From IMG/VR virus record IMGVR_UViG_3300033388_000333, positions 1 to 25,381 of that record: DNA of 25,381 nucleotides, one strand, 5' to 3'. Shown here in pieces: positions 14,373-22,808 of the stretch. How positions within the stretch are numbered: position 1 is the first letter of the stretch; every line of letters begins with the position of its first letter. This stretch comes from a virus. The notes beneath the pieces are model-generated. The model did no database searches. It was not told the origin of the DNA and saw only the letters and a program-made list of their open reading frames with translations. The position numbers and the translations under genes are program-made.

Positions 14373-15203
14373 ATGATTAATTCTGTAAGAAACACAGTGC
14401 TTGCTGTACTGAATAAAAATAACTACGGATACCTATCTCCGCAAGATTTTAATTTATATTGTTTGCAGGCTCAAATGGATTTGTTTGAAGACTACTTTTA
14501 CAATTATAATAATTGGATTGTAAGACAAGTTCAAGGAACTTCAGGTTCAGGATATGCTGATATAGTAAAAGGCTTGGAAGAAGTTATTGATACTTTTAGT
14601 GTAACAGCTCCCTTGTTAAACGAGAGCACGTCTCAGTTAAATAGAAGCGATTACACTTTACCAACCTTTGCGTTAAATGGAAGTGATTACTATTTGTTAA
14701 GTAAGGTATTGGTTTATCAAACAATAAAAACTCAAGGCACAAATACTGGAACAAGTGGAGGGGGTAATCGTCTTACAGATGCAAATGCTACTTTCATTAC
14801 TAATGGTATTGCTGTTGGTGATATAGTAGGTTTTGTTAGTCCAGCAGGATTACCGATTAACGCAGTTGTAGAGGTAGTTCAATCAGAAACTGTTCTTGAG
14901 CTTGAAACATCTTTTTTAACAGCAACAGGTATAGATTATACAATATATGATCCTTCAAAAATAAAAGAGGTTGAGAAAGTTACTCATCAAAAAATAACTA
15001 TGTTGGAAAATTCATTGTTAACTAAGCCAACATTGACATATCCCTCTTATACTCAAAACGCTGCAAGTGCCAAAATGTATCCTATAACTAGATATAACCA
15101 AGGACAACCTATCTTGAAACTTCAGGACAAGATCCTATATTTAACCCGTCTGATCCTTTGTATCAAAACTTTGAGTTGCCTCAGTCAGATGAGCCTAACT
15201 TAG
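14373..15203 (+). CDS. Neck/head-tail connector-like protein, C-terminus frameshifted
   Basis: As read, 276 aa, but the last ~29 residues (LKLQDKILYLTRLILCIKT...) are out of frame: the natural C-terminus continues in another frame at 15116-15304. The N-terminus INSVRNTVLAVLNKNNYGYLSPQDFNLYCLQAQMDLFEDYF resembles the helical start of head-tail adaptor proteins. The middle (about 125-190) is an inserted beta domain with GNRLTDANATFITNGIAVGDIVGF, and KEVEKVTHQKITMLENS precedes the break. Restoring one T in the TT at 15114-15115 changes ATC TTG AAA to ATC TTT GAA and yields about 310 aa ending just before the next gene. Location upstream of a second adaptor-like gene and the hub supports a connector role; the precise ring it forms is not determined. 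Confidence 0.7.
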   Translation: MINSVRNTVLAVLNKNNYGYLSPQDFNLYCLQAQMDLFEDYFYNYNNWIVRQVQGTSGSGYADIVKGLEEVIDTFSVTAPLLNESTSQLNRSDYTLPTFALNGSDYYLLSKVLVYQTIKTQGTNTGTSGGGNRLTDANATFITNGIAVGDIVGFVSPAGLPINAVVEVVQSETVLELETSFLTATGIDYTIYDPSKIKEVEKVTHQKITMLENSLLTKPTLTYPSYTQNAASAKMYPITRYNQGQPILKLQDKILYLTRLILCIKTLSCLSQMSLT

Positions 15204-15304
15204 TAGCAAAAATACTTCAATACGCTGGTGTTGAAATTAGAGAAGGGGACGTGGTTACATTTGCACAATCAGAAGAAGCTTTAGATACACAAGAAACAAG
15301 TTAA
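15116..15304 (+). pseudogene. Displaced C-terminal part of the neck protein gene
   Basis: This frame encodes 62 residues starting ETSGQDPIFNPSDPLYQNFE, then LPQSDEPNLVAKILQYAGVE, and ends with an acidic tail and TAA one base before the next ATG (15306). It has no plausible start of its own and reads as the missing C-terminus of the 14373 gene. The composition is protein-like (Pro/Asp/Glu-rich, ordered helix VAKILQYAG) in contrast to the out-of-frame tail that overlaps it. A one-base T loss near 15114 explains the shift. Confidence 0.75.
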
Positions 15305-15305
15305 G

Positions 15306-16229
15306 ATGGCATATATAAATCAATATCAATATTACACAAACAACAACACCAATCCAAATGATGCGAATTGGGGTTCATATCAATATATATCTTTAGAAGA
15401 TATTGTAAATAATTTTATGCTCATATACCAAGGGAATATGGAGCTTGTAAATAATTTAAACAGATACCAAGTTTTGTTTCATGCTAAACGTGGTATTCAA
15501 GAATTAAACTATGATGCTTTAAAAGAAATAAAAGTTTTACAGTTAGACATAGATTCTAATTACAGATTTGTGCTTCCTTCCGATTTTGTAAATTGGGTAA
15601 GGGTTTCACAATGGAAAGACGGATTATTATATCCTTTAACAGAAAATATTCAAACTAATTTTTCAGACTCTTATTTACAAGACAACCAAGCTAATTTATT
15701 GTTTGATCAAAACGGCAATGTATTAAGACCTCAAGATAGTCAAGTAGATTTAGCCAGGATTCAAGGAAGTGCTAAAAGTATTTATTTAAATGCTGGTAGT
15801 CCTTTTGATGGCCAGGAAGGTTATTGTGTTGATGGCTGCTGGTATTTTGATTATCAAATAGGGGCAAGGTTTGGATTGAATACAGAAACTGCTAATTCAA
15901 ATCCAACTTTTAAAATAGATAAAAAAGCAGGTGTTATTAATTTTAGTTCTACTGGTGGACCTATATCTGTGGTATTAGAATATATTTCTGACGGTATGGA
16001 AAATGGAGACGATGCATCTGTTAGTTTAAACAAGTTATTTGAAGAATATATATATGCTTATATACGATATTCAATTTTGAATGGAAGACTTGGGGTTTCA
16101 GAATACATAGTAAATAGAGCGAGAAAAGACAAATCATCACTTTTAAGGAACGCTAAATTAAGATTAAGTAATATACACCCTGGTCGCCTTTTAATGAATT
16201 TAAGAGGTCAGGATAAATGGATAAAGTAA
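15306..16229 (+). CDS. Head-tail adaptor / tail tubular-like protein
   Basis: The 307-aa product resembles the P22 gp4/T7 gp11-type adaptor class seen in crAss-like gene clusters. It begins with an Asn/Tyr/Gln-rich segment, then a helix region ISLEDIVNNFMLIYQGNMEL and FHAKRGIQELNYDALKEIKVLQL (about 60-82), followed by a beta element YRFVLPSDFVNWVRVSQW (about 87-104) that is typical of these adaptors. The C-terminus is helical and basic (EEYIYAYIRYSILNGRLG, then VNRARKDKSSLLRNAKLRLSNIHPGRL), fitting a surface that docks on the portal. It directly follows the first neck gene and directly precedes the hub gene (1-base gap). Function as an adaptor ring is inferred from order and these motifs. Confidence 0.6.
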   Translation: MAYINQYQYYTNNNTNPNDANWGSYQYISLEDIVNNFMLIYQGNMELVNNLNRYQVLFHAKRGIQELNYDALKEIKVLQLDIDSNYRFVLPSDFVNWVRVSQWKDGLLYPLTENIQTNFSDSYLQDNQANLLFDQNGNVLRPQDSQVDLARIQGSAKSIYLNAGSPFDGQEGYCVDGCWYFDYQIGARFGLNTETANSNPTFKIDKKAGVINFSSTGGPISVVLEYISDGMENGDDASVSLNKLFEEYIYAYIRYSILNGRLGVSEYIVNRARKDKSSLLRNAKLRLSNIHPGRLLMNLRGQDKWIK

Positions 16230-16230
16230 T

Positions 16231-19200
16231 ATGCCAATAGTTAATACCAATTTTATTGCAGGACGAATGAATAAGTCTGTGGATGAAAGACTTCTTCCAC
16301 CAGGCGAGTACGTAGATGCATTAAATGTTAGACTCGGTTCTACTGAGAATACAGAAATAGGAGCAGTAGAAAACTCTCGAGGTAATACTCAATTAACAAC
16401 ACTTCAATATGGAGGGCAAAACTTATCTTCAGGGGCAACTTGTTTAGGAGCTTTTGAAGATGGTCAATTAGAAACAATGTACTGGTTTGTACATGACGAG
16501 TCAAACCCAGTAGCTCAAGATGGAGTAGTTGACATGATTGTTTCTTATAACACTTCTACTAACCAATTAAGATATCATGTTATAACTTTAGGTGTTTTAA
16601 ATTTCGATCCAGAATACTTAATAACTGGAGTTGATAAAATTGAAAACTTACTATTTTTTACAGATGGTAAAAATCCACCCAGAAGAATTAATGTAACATC
16701 TAATTATGCATATCCTGTAGGAAATGTTGATGGTATTGAAGAAGAAGATATATCAGTAATTTTAAAACCACCAGGGTTTGAAGATCAGGTTGCTACAGGT
16801 GAAGTTCCACTTCCTGCTCCTACTTTTCAATTAATAACTTTGGCGGGAGGTCAAAATTATTTAGAAGATAGATTTATAAGCTTTGCATATAGATATAGAT
16901 ATACAAATAATGAGTACAGTGCTACGTCTTTATTTACAAACCCAGCGTTTCAACCGAATAACTTTAGATTTGATACTAAAGCCTATGACAATGGTGGTAT
17001 GAAAAACGCTTTTAATGCGGCTAAAATTCAATTTAGTACGGGGAGTTCAAGGGTAACCCAAGTTGATTTATTATACAAAGACTCTAATACTAATAGCATT
17101 TATGTTATAGAAAGATTTAAAAAAGAAGATTACGGATGGGGTGACAACCAACATCAGGAATATGTATTTACAAACAGTAAAATATATTCAGTAATTGGTG
17201 CAGATGAATTATTAAGACTATATGATAACGTTCCTCGTAAAGCTCAAGCCCAGACTATTATGGGTAATAGACTTATTTATGGTAACTATACGGATAATTT
17301 TAATATAGAAAACATTAATGGTCAAAATATACCAATAGATTTTTCTACAGCACATTTGCAACAAGAGACAGATTTTAAGACTGTTCAAGGTCCTGTATTT
17401 TCTCAAGGCGTAACATACACTATAAATCCTTCTCAAGCTACTCAAGTTCCTAATTCATTGGCAACAGTTAATTTAGCTGAAATTGAAGATCAGTTGAAAA
17501 CAGATGCTCAAATAGGTTTTTCTATGAGGTTTGAGCACGCTTTAATAAACGGTACAACAGGGACTGCTTGTTATATCGATAATGCTGGGTTTAAAACTGC
17601 TGATTTTAATTTAAATCTTACAATAAATTTAACTCAAAATTATTCAAGTGTTTATGACTTTGTAACTTCTTCAGACTTTCGAGACTCTATAGGAACTGTA
17701 GAAGGAGTAAACTTTCAGCCTATAGCTACAGCAGATCAAGGATTCTCCTTAACTGACAAATTTAATGCAGCTTTAGTCCCTCCGCAAATTACGTGTGCGT
17801 TTACAAAAGATAATAGTAGTATAACAAATGCAACAGCACAACAAGGTTTTGCAATAGTAGCTACTCCTGGATCAACTTCCTTTACGTTGCAGGTATTGGC
17901 AATGAAATACACTAACACTACTGGTAGCACTGTTAGTGACATGTATGAGTATTTTAGATTTTTAAGATTTTCAATAGAGTTTAGTAGAGAAACAAATAAA
18001 AATAGCTTACATAGTAATAGAGATTTTGAAACAGGTAGTGTATACATGGATGAATATGCCAGGGCTTCTACAGTTTTAGTTTCTGAATATAATACCATAT
18101 ACATCCCGCCAGCTTCAAGTATTAATAAAAATAGTATACAAGCTACAATAAATAATTATGCTCCTACTTGGGCGACTAAATATAAGTTTGTAGTTAAGCC
18201 AAGTAAGGCAGGTTATGAAACTATATATTCTAATTTCTTTTATACTGATCCTTTTAGCAATGTGACTCATTTTAAATTAGATGGGGATAATCAACAAAAA
18301 GTAAAAACAGGAGACAGGCTTATCGTAAAAAGAGACACGGGTGGTGCATTAACCTCTTTAGTAGAAACGACAGTCTTGGCCGTTGAGGCTCAAAGCTCTG
18401 ATTTCTTAGCTACTCCTATATCTTTAGGCGAGGACTCAGATCAGTTAGCTGGTCTTTATATGCAGCTAAAAGCAACTAACTTTAGTATTGAAATAGCTGA
18501 TGATGCTGTAATTGATTATGGTAATCGAAGCAGGGCTTCTGATAGTGAGACAACTTGTAACAACGTATGGACTATATCATACCCGCTTTTTACTTATGAC
18601 GCTGACGCAGGAACAACTACTAATTATAGCATACCAGGAGGATCGATAATAGATGTACTTGTTAAATGGAGAAGAAAAGGTAATGCTACTGCTCCTGAAA
18701 GAAAGTGGGAGAAAGAATGGCAGTTTGTAGCTGGAGAAAATTATAATGATTTTGCTGATTTTTGGAATGCAACAAACATTGATTTAGACGCAGATAGCTG
18801 TTTGTCGGCACAATGTACGGCTCGTTATGAACCTGCTTTTGGTCAGCCATCAGGGGCTGGAATTGATCCAAACGTTTCAGGGGCAACAGGAACTTACAAT
18901 AGAGGTCATGGCATTCCTTGTGATGGATTTTCCACCACAGTTATTCAATTTATTCAAGCTACTCCAGGTGATGTAAATAGTCCTTTATGGTTTGGCGTTA
19001 GGTCAGGAGGTACTGGTGTTAACGGTACATTTAAAAAAGATAGGGATTTAAAAATTGAGGTTGAAATAGTTGTACAAAGAGCTAACTCAGTTTTGGTTTT
19101 TGAAACTATACCAGCTGATGCGAACGATGAAATATATTACGATGCTTCAAGAGCTTTACCTTTAGTTAGAGATAATGCTACAGGAAATATGCTTCATCAA

Positions 19201-21027
19201 GCAGATGGCAATACAGATGCTGGAGATCAAAACCAAACTACTACTCAGCCAGCTATTGTTACTTTAAATTTTATGGATTGCTATACTTTTGGAAACGGTG
19301 TAGAAAGTTATAAATATTTAGATAGAATTGAAGGGCGTTCTGTAGTTATGGGGCAAAGAGCATTAGCGGTTTCTGATCAAGATTTTAAAGAAACCGATCG
19401 TTTTGCCGACATGACTTATAGTGGTGTATACAGTAGTAACTCTGGTATAAATAACTTAAACGAATTTAATCTTGGTCTGGCTAACTTTAAAACATTAGAA
19501 ACTTCTTTTGGACCAATACAATTATTATACGCAAGAGAGACTGATATTTTAACTTTACAGGAAGATAGAATTAGTTATGTTCTTGCTAATAAAAATTTAA
19601 TTAGTGATTCAACAGGAGGGGGTGCAATTGTTTCTGTTCCTGAAATATTAGGACAACAAATAGCCCGAGTTGAAGAATATGGTATAAGTTATAACCCTGA
19701 AAGCTTTGCTAACTATGGGCCTTACTTTTACTTTACTGATACCAAAAGAGCAGCAGTAATCGAGTTGGTGGGTAATTCAGTAAACGATAGATTAAAAGTT
19801 ATATCTGATTTTGGCATGCGTTCATGGTTTAGAGATCAGTTTAATTTTCAGCTAAACACTCAAAAACTTGGAGGATATGATCCTTACATGGATGAGTACG
19901 TTATAGGTACAAATTTAAATAGTGTTCCTGTGCCTCAGCCAATATTAGATTGTAATGTTCAATTAGACTTCCAACAAAAACAAGCAAACGAAAGTGTTGA
20001 ATATGAATATGACTTTCAAACTTTAATAGGAGATGTTGATATAGACTACAACATAACCGCTGGAAGTGTTGCTATAAAAGTTGTATGGAATGGTACTGTA
20101 TACAATTCAGGCACAGTTACGGGGTCTGGAACTTTTACATTTACCAAAACCGCAGCTACTCCAACAAGTGCTATAATAACAATTACTCCAATACAAACAG
20201 CTACAGGATATGTAACACCAAAATGTGTTAATCCTGTGCCTATAACAGTTGTAAAGTGTTTAATAAATTCAAACACAGACAATGGAGAAACTATTCATGT
20301 TGAATATTTGTGGGGTGATGGAACTACTATTAGTCCAGTAGATAGTGATTTAGCTACATTAGGATCGGTAGATACTGTATTTAGTTTCTACAACTCTCAA
20401 AGTGGTATTAGATCTCAAGGTGTTTTCCCTTACCACGGGGTTGACCTTACTATCAGAGTTAACAAAGTAAACTTTGATACTTACGATTGGAGTTATCCAT
20501 CTGATAATTTTAAATACTTATCATCAAATACATTATATACTAATACTCCTGCTAACGTTGCGGCTTTATTAGCGGCAGCTACAACTGTTCCAAATGGAAA
20601 TGTAACAGCTCCAACAAATGATATAAATCAAACTATTATTAGTAATTTAAGTTTACCTACAAATAACCAATATTTGTATCTTATATATGATTTAAGAACT
20701 ATAGGGGCTCAACAATTATGTTATGATGCGAGTTCTGCGGATGATGCTTGTTGCTTATGCACATGGTCTTGTGTGTCATTCTCAGCAAGTTCTCAAGCTG
20801 AGACCTCAGCAAGTGCGTGTGGCTCAGTGTTAGGGAATACTTATTATCACAATAATGGTAGTGGATCTTTACCAATAGTCGGAAGTATTGTTTACACAGC
20901 ATCAAATTGTGAAGACTCATTAACCGACCCCGTACAGGTTTTAGCTCCAGGATTTTATAAAATATCTTCAACAAAGTATATGGAGATAGGAGAAAATGGA
21001 CTTGTATTAGAAGTAGAAGATTGTTAA
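16231..21027 (+). CDS. Large tail hub / DNA-stabilisation protein (P22 gp10-like N-terminus)
   Basis: A 1598-aa protein. The N-terminus NFIAGRMNKSVDERLLPPGE and YVDALNVRLGSTENTEIGAV is the signature of stabilisation/hub proteins of crAss-like and podoviral tails, followed by beta-propeller-like strands to about residue 450. The central region carries further beta domains, including FRFLRFSIEFSRETNKNS and a segment rich in Asp/Asn loops. About 1110-1235 contains ETSFGPIQLLYARETDILTL and FGMRSWFRDQFNF, GGYDPYMDEYVIG, which resemble the closing propeller blade in this family. About 1236-1345 is an Ig-like Cys-bounded domain. The last 70 residues form a Cys-bounded module (C1530 to C1598) related to parts of the next gene. 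It probably plugs the tail channel and anchors fibres. Unusually long compared with P22 gp10 (about 470 aa). Confidence 0.75.
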   Translation: MPIVNTNFIAGRMNKSVDERLLPPGEYVDALNVRLGSTENTEIGAVENSRGNTQLTTLQYGGQNLSSGATCLGAFEDGQLETMYWFVHDESNPVAQDGVVDMIVSYNTSTNQLRYHVITLGVLNFDPEYLITGVDKIENLLFFTDGKNPPRRINVTSNYAYPVGNVDGIEEEDISVILKPPGFEDQVATGEVPLPAPTFQLITLAGGQNYLEDRFISFAYRYRYTNNEYSATSLFTNPAFQPNNFRFDTKAYDNGGMKNAFNAAKIQFSTGSSRVTQVDLLYKDSNTNSIYVIERFKKEDYGWGDNQHQEYVFTNSKIYSVIGADELLRLYDNVPRKAQAQTIMGNRLIYGNYTDNFNIENINGQNIPIDFSTAHLQQETDFKTVQGPVFSQGVTYTINPSQATQVPNSLATVNLAEIEDQLKTDAQIGFSMRFEHALINGTTGTACYIDNAGFKTADFNLNLTINLTQNYSSVYDFVTSSDFRDSIGTVEGVNFQPIATADQGFSLTDKFNAALVPPQITCAFTKDNSSITNATAQQGFAIVATPGSTSFTLQVLAMKYTNTTGSTVSDMYEYFRFLRFSIEFSRETNKNSLHSNRDFETGSVYMDEYARASTVLVSEYNTIYIPPASSINKNSIQATINNYAPTWATKYKFVVKPSKAGYETIYSNFFYTDPFSNVTHFKLDGDNQQKVKTGDRLIVKRDTGGALTSLVETTVLAVEAQSSDFLATPISLGEDSDQLAGLYMQLKATNFSIEIADDAVIDYGNRSRASDSETTCNNVWTISYPLFTYDADAGTTTNYSIPGGSIIDVLVKWRRKGNATAPERKWEKEWQFVAGENYNDFADFWNATNIDLDADSCLSAQCTARYEPAFGQPSGAGIDPNVSGATGTYNRGHGIPCDGFSTTVIQFIQATPGDVNSPLWFGVRSGGTGVNGTFKKDRDLKIEVEIVVQRANSVLVFETIPADANDEIYYDASRALPLVRDNATGNMLHQADGNTDAGDQNQTTTQPAIVTLNFMDCYTFGNGVESYKYLDRIEGRSVVMGQRALAVSDQDFKETDRFADMTYSGVYSSNSGINNLNEFNLGLANFKTLETSFGPIQLLYARETDILTLQEDRISYVLANKNLISDSTGGGAIVSVPEILGQQIARVEEYGISYNPESFANYGPYFYFTDTKRAAVIELVGNSVNDRLKVISDFGMRSWFRDQFNFQLNTQKLGGYDPYMDEYVIGTNLNSVPVPQPILDCNVQLDFQQKQANESVEYEYDFQTLIGDVDIDYNITAGSVAIKVVWNGTVYNSGTVTGSGTFTFTKTAATPTSAIITITPIQTATGYVTPKCVNPVPITVVKCLINSNTDNGETIHVEYLWGDGTTISPVDSDLATLGSVDTVFSFYNSQSGIRSQGVFPYHGVDLTIRVNKVNFDTYDWSYPSDNFKYLSSNTLYTNTPANVAALLAAATTVPNGNVTAPTNDINQTIISNLSLPTNNQYLYLIYDLRTIGAQQLCYDASSADDACCLCTWSCVSFSASSQAETSASACGSVLGNTYYHNNGSGSLPIVGSIVYTASNCEDSLTDPVQVLAPGFYKISSTKYMEIGENGLVLEVEDC

Positions 21028-21040
21028 TTAATTAAATAAA

Positions 21041-21895
21041 ATGGCACAATTAGGAATATATTATTTTAACGGGACATCTTTCAGCACAGCTACATCTGTG
21101 TTTACTGATGCTGCCTTAACTACCCTCGCTCCAGACGGATACTACTCCAATGCAGGTATTGTTAGACAACAACTAAGTGGAGTTCTTTTAAACGCTCAAC
21201 CATGCAACAGTTGTGCAGTACCGTGTGGTTCAGGTATATCGGCATCTATTTCAAGTCAGAACGGAATATTTAATGCAACTGTTGATGTTGCTAACGATAC
21301 GGGAGCAATCATTGTTTATGGTTATTGGGGTAGCACAATACCAGATGGTGTGGATATAATTTACAACAGTACGCATTACAACAGGTGGACAGCTCAAGGG
21401 AATCATGATACCGTAACGTTGGTTGATGGAGCTGGTACTACTGTAGATTATGCAGGAATTAACAATCAAGGTACTGGTCTACCTACTTACCTGGGAAAAC
21501 AAAATGCATCCTTAATATCAGGCAGTCCGTATAACAATACCCCAAGTGGGGCGTGTGCTGCTGGAGATAAACCTCAAAATTATGTATACGACCAAGGAAG
21601 TAATAATTATGTGGCACAAGGAACATATCAAAGTTTAACAGTGGTCAACAGTCAAATAGGATATGGATCAGGTTCATCACCAGTGTTTACAGCAGTAATA
21701 CCAAAGCCAAACCTTACACCTACAGGAGTTGTCGTAGATATATATGCTCCACAGACGCTTGTGCTACACCTACAACGACTTATTATTTTGCACCAAATGC
21801 TACGGGTACTGGCCCTTCCTTTACAGTGGACACCAATACCATTCCTAATATTGGTAACTTTGTATTCAAAGCAAGTGATGGGTCGGTTTATCTAA
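21041..21895 (+). CDS. Fibre-like protein with Cys-bounded modules, C-terminus frameshifted
   Basis: As read, 284 aa, but residues after DIYAP (about 236) are out of frame (LVLHLQRLIILHQMLRVLAL...); the real C-terminus lies in another frame at 21748-21993. Restoring one T in GCTCC (GCT TCC) near 21748 gives a protein of about 317 aa. The N-terminal 55 residues (FSTATSVFTDAALTTLAPDG, YYS...GVLL...C55) form a module like the C-terminal end of the upstream hub. A CxxCxxxC motif (55-62) follows, then a Gly/Asn/Thr-rich beta region to 235. No enzyme motif is present. It is likely an appendage or receptor-binding protein attached to the hub. Confidence 0.65.
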   Translation: MAQLGIYYFNGTSFSTATSVFTDAALTTLAPDGYYSNAGIVRQQLSGVLLNAQPCNSCAVPCGSGISASISSQNGIFNATVDVANDTGAIIVYGYWGSTIPDGVDIIYNSTHYNRWTAQGNHDTVTLVDGAGTTVDYAGINNQGTGLPTYLGKQNASLISGSPYNNTPSGACAAGDKPQNYVYDQGSNNYVAQGTYQSLTVVNSQIGYGSGSSPVFTAVIPKPNLTPTGVVVDIYAPQTLVLHLQRLIILHQMLRVLALPLQWTPIPFLILVTLYSKQVMGRFI

Positions 21896-21993
21896 ATGAC
21901 AATAACATATTAAAATATTATATTACAGGAGGCTTTGCTTTGGGAGTTAGAAACGGAGTGGTAGTTTCAAAAACTACTTGTACAAGTCCTTAA
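21748..21993 (+). pseudogene. Displaced C-terminal part of the fibre-like gene
   Basis: This frame encodes 81 residues beginning STDACATPTTTYYFAPNATG, continuing NIGNFVFKASDGSVYLNDNN and ending VVVSKTTCTSP with TAA 13 bases before the next ATG. It has two Cys placed like those of the hub C-terminal module. There is no plausible separate start. It reads as the missing end of the 21041 gene after loss of one T near 21748. Confidence 0.75.
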
Positions 21994-22006
21994 ATAAAAA
22001 AACAAT

Positions 22007-22786
22007 ATGGCAGCACCAGATCAAAATACAGCGTTTACATTAACATACAGTGAGAGTGTGGAAGGATGGCCTTCATTCTACTCTTATTTACCTGAGTACA
22101 TGAAAGGTATGAATGGATTCTTTTATACTTTTTCTGGTGGTAATTTATATCGACATAATACTAATGATACACGTAATCAATATTATGGTATCAATTATAA
22201 TTCTGTAATCACAAGTGTTTTTAATCCACAGCCTTCGTTAACTATTAAATTATTTAAAACAATATCTTTTGAAAGTAATGCTGCGTGGGATTGTACTTCA
22301 TTAATTACAGATTTAAGCCAAGGAAATGTAGACCTGTTGGAGTTTGAACAAAAAGAAGGGGAGTGGTTTGGATACGTAAGACATAATACTGGAGTGACTA
22401 ACTATGCATTAAGATATACTAATGGCTTAGGTACGATATCTGCTGTTAGTGGACCTCCTACAGCTTTAATATGTTCAATAGGAAATTCTTTAGGTAATTT
22501 AATTACCATTGGAGCAACCGCCTATGTTTTAGTTAACAACGCTGCACCTGTGTTAGCGGGTAGAGTTGAAAATGTAAATAAAAGTGGACAAACTGTAACT
22601 TTAGATACCACCATTACAGGAGCTGTAGCACCTGTTGCTAATGATTTTTTAATGTTTACTAACAATACTATTGCAGAAAGTTATGGTTTGCGAGGATACT
22701 ATATGGAATTTACTTTAGTTAATAGTAATACTGGTCCAGTAGAGCTGTTTGCGGTAGGTAGTAATATCATGAAAAGTTTTCCATAG
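22007..22786 (+). CDS. Tail-associated structural protein
   Basis: The 259-aa product begins with TLTYSESVEGWPSFYSYLPE and YMKGMNGFFYTFSGGNLYRH, then NQYYGINYNSVITSVFNPQP and a KLFKTISFESNAAW element. This is a recurrent domain in tail structural proteins of marine podoviruses, where it is often fused to larger tail proteins. The second half (about 145-259) is a beta-rich domain with VTLDTTITGAVAPVANDF and SYGLRGYYMEFTLVNSN. No Cys-bounded module or enzymatic site is seen. It follows the fibre-like gene after a 13-base A-rich gap and ends just before a promoter box. A tail-hub or fibre-base component is the best reading; the exact location is unknown. Confidence 0.65.
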   Translation: MAAPDQNTAFTLTYSESVEGWPSFYSYLPEYMKGMNGFFYTFSGGNLYRHNTNDTRNQYYGINYNSVITSVFNPQPSLTIKLFKTISFESNAAWDCTSLITDLSQGNVDLLEFEQKEGEWFGYVRHNTGVTNYALRYTNGLGTISAVSGPPTALICSIGNSLGNLITIGATAYVLVNNAAPVLAGRVENVNKSGQTVTLDTTITGAVAPVANDFLMFTNNTIAESYGLRGYYMEFTLVNSNTGPVELFAVGSNIMKSFP

Positions 22787-22794
22787 AATTTTAT

Positions 22795-22802
22795 TATCTT
22801 TG
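22795..22802 (+). promoter_or_regulatory. Bacteroidota-type promoter -7 box (TATCTTTG) abutting a start codon
   Basis: TATCTTTG lies 6 bases before ATG 22809. With usual spacing, transcription would begin at about 22807-22809, making the acetyltransferase message leaderless or nearly so. No standard -33 TTG is seen. It would drive the GNAT and internal virion genes. Confidence 0.55.
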
Positions 22803-22808
22803 CTTTAA

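Noticed and set aside
14309-14380. Tiny frame starting at ATG 14309 across the terminator and promoter
   Set aside because: Its codons are the hairpin and T tract (runs of Lys and Phe); the terminator explains the sequence better.
15105-15125. Programmed frameshift in the neck gene
   Set aside because: No X-XXY-YYZ heptamer or stimulatory hairpin is visible at the joint; a single missing T explains it more simply.
17736-18104. 122-aa frame on the minus strand within the tail hub gene
   Set aside because: It lies wholly inside a strongly supported + strand gene. Its hydrophobic, Leu/Val/Ser-rich content is what the complement of this AT-rich gene gives, and no other minus-strand gene exists in the window.
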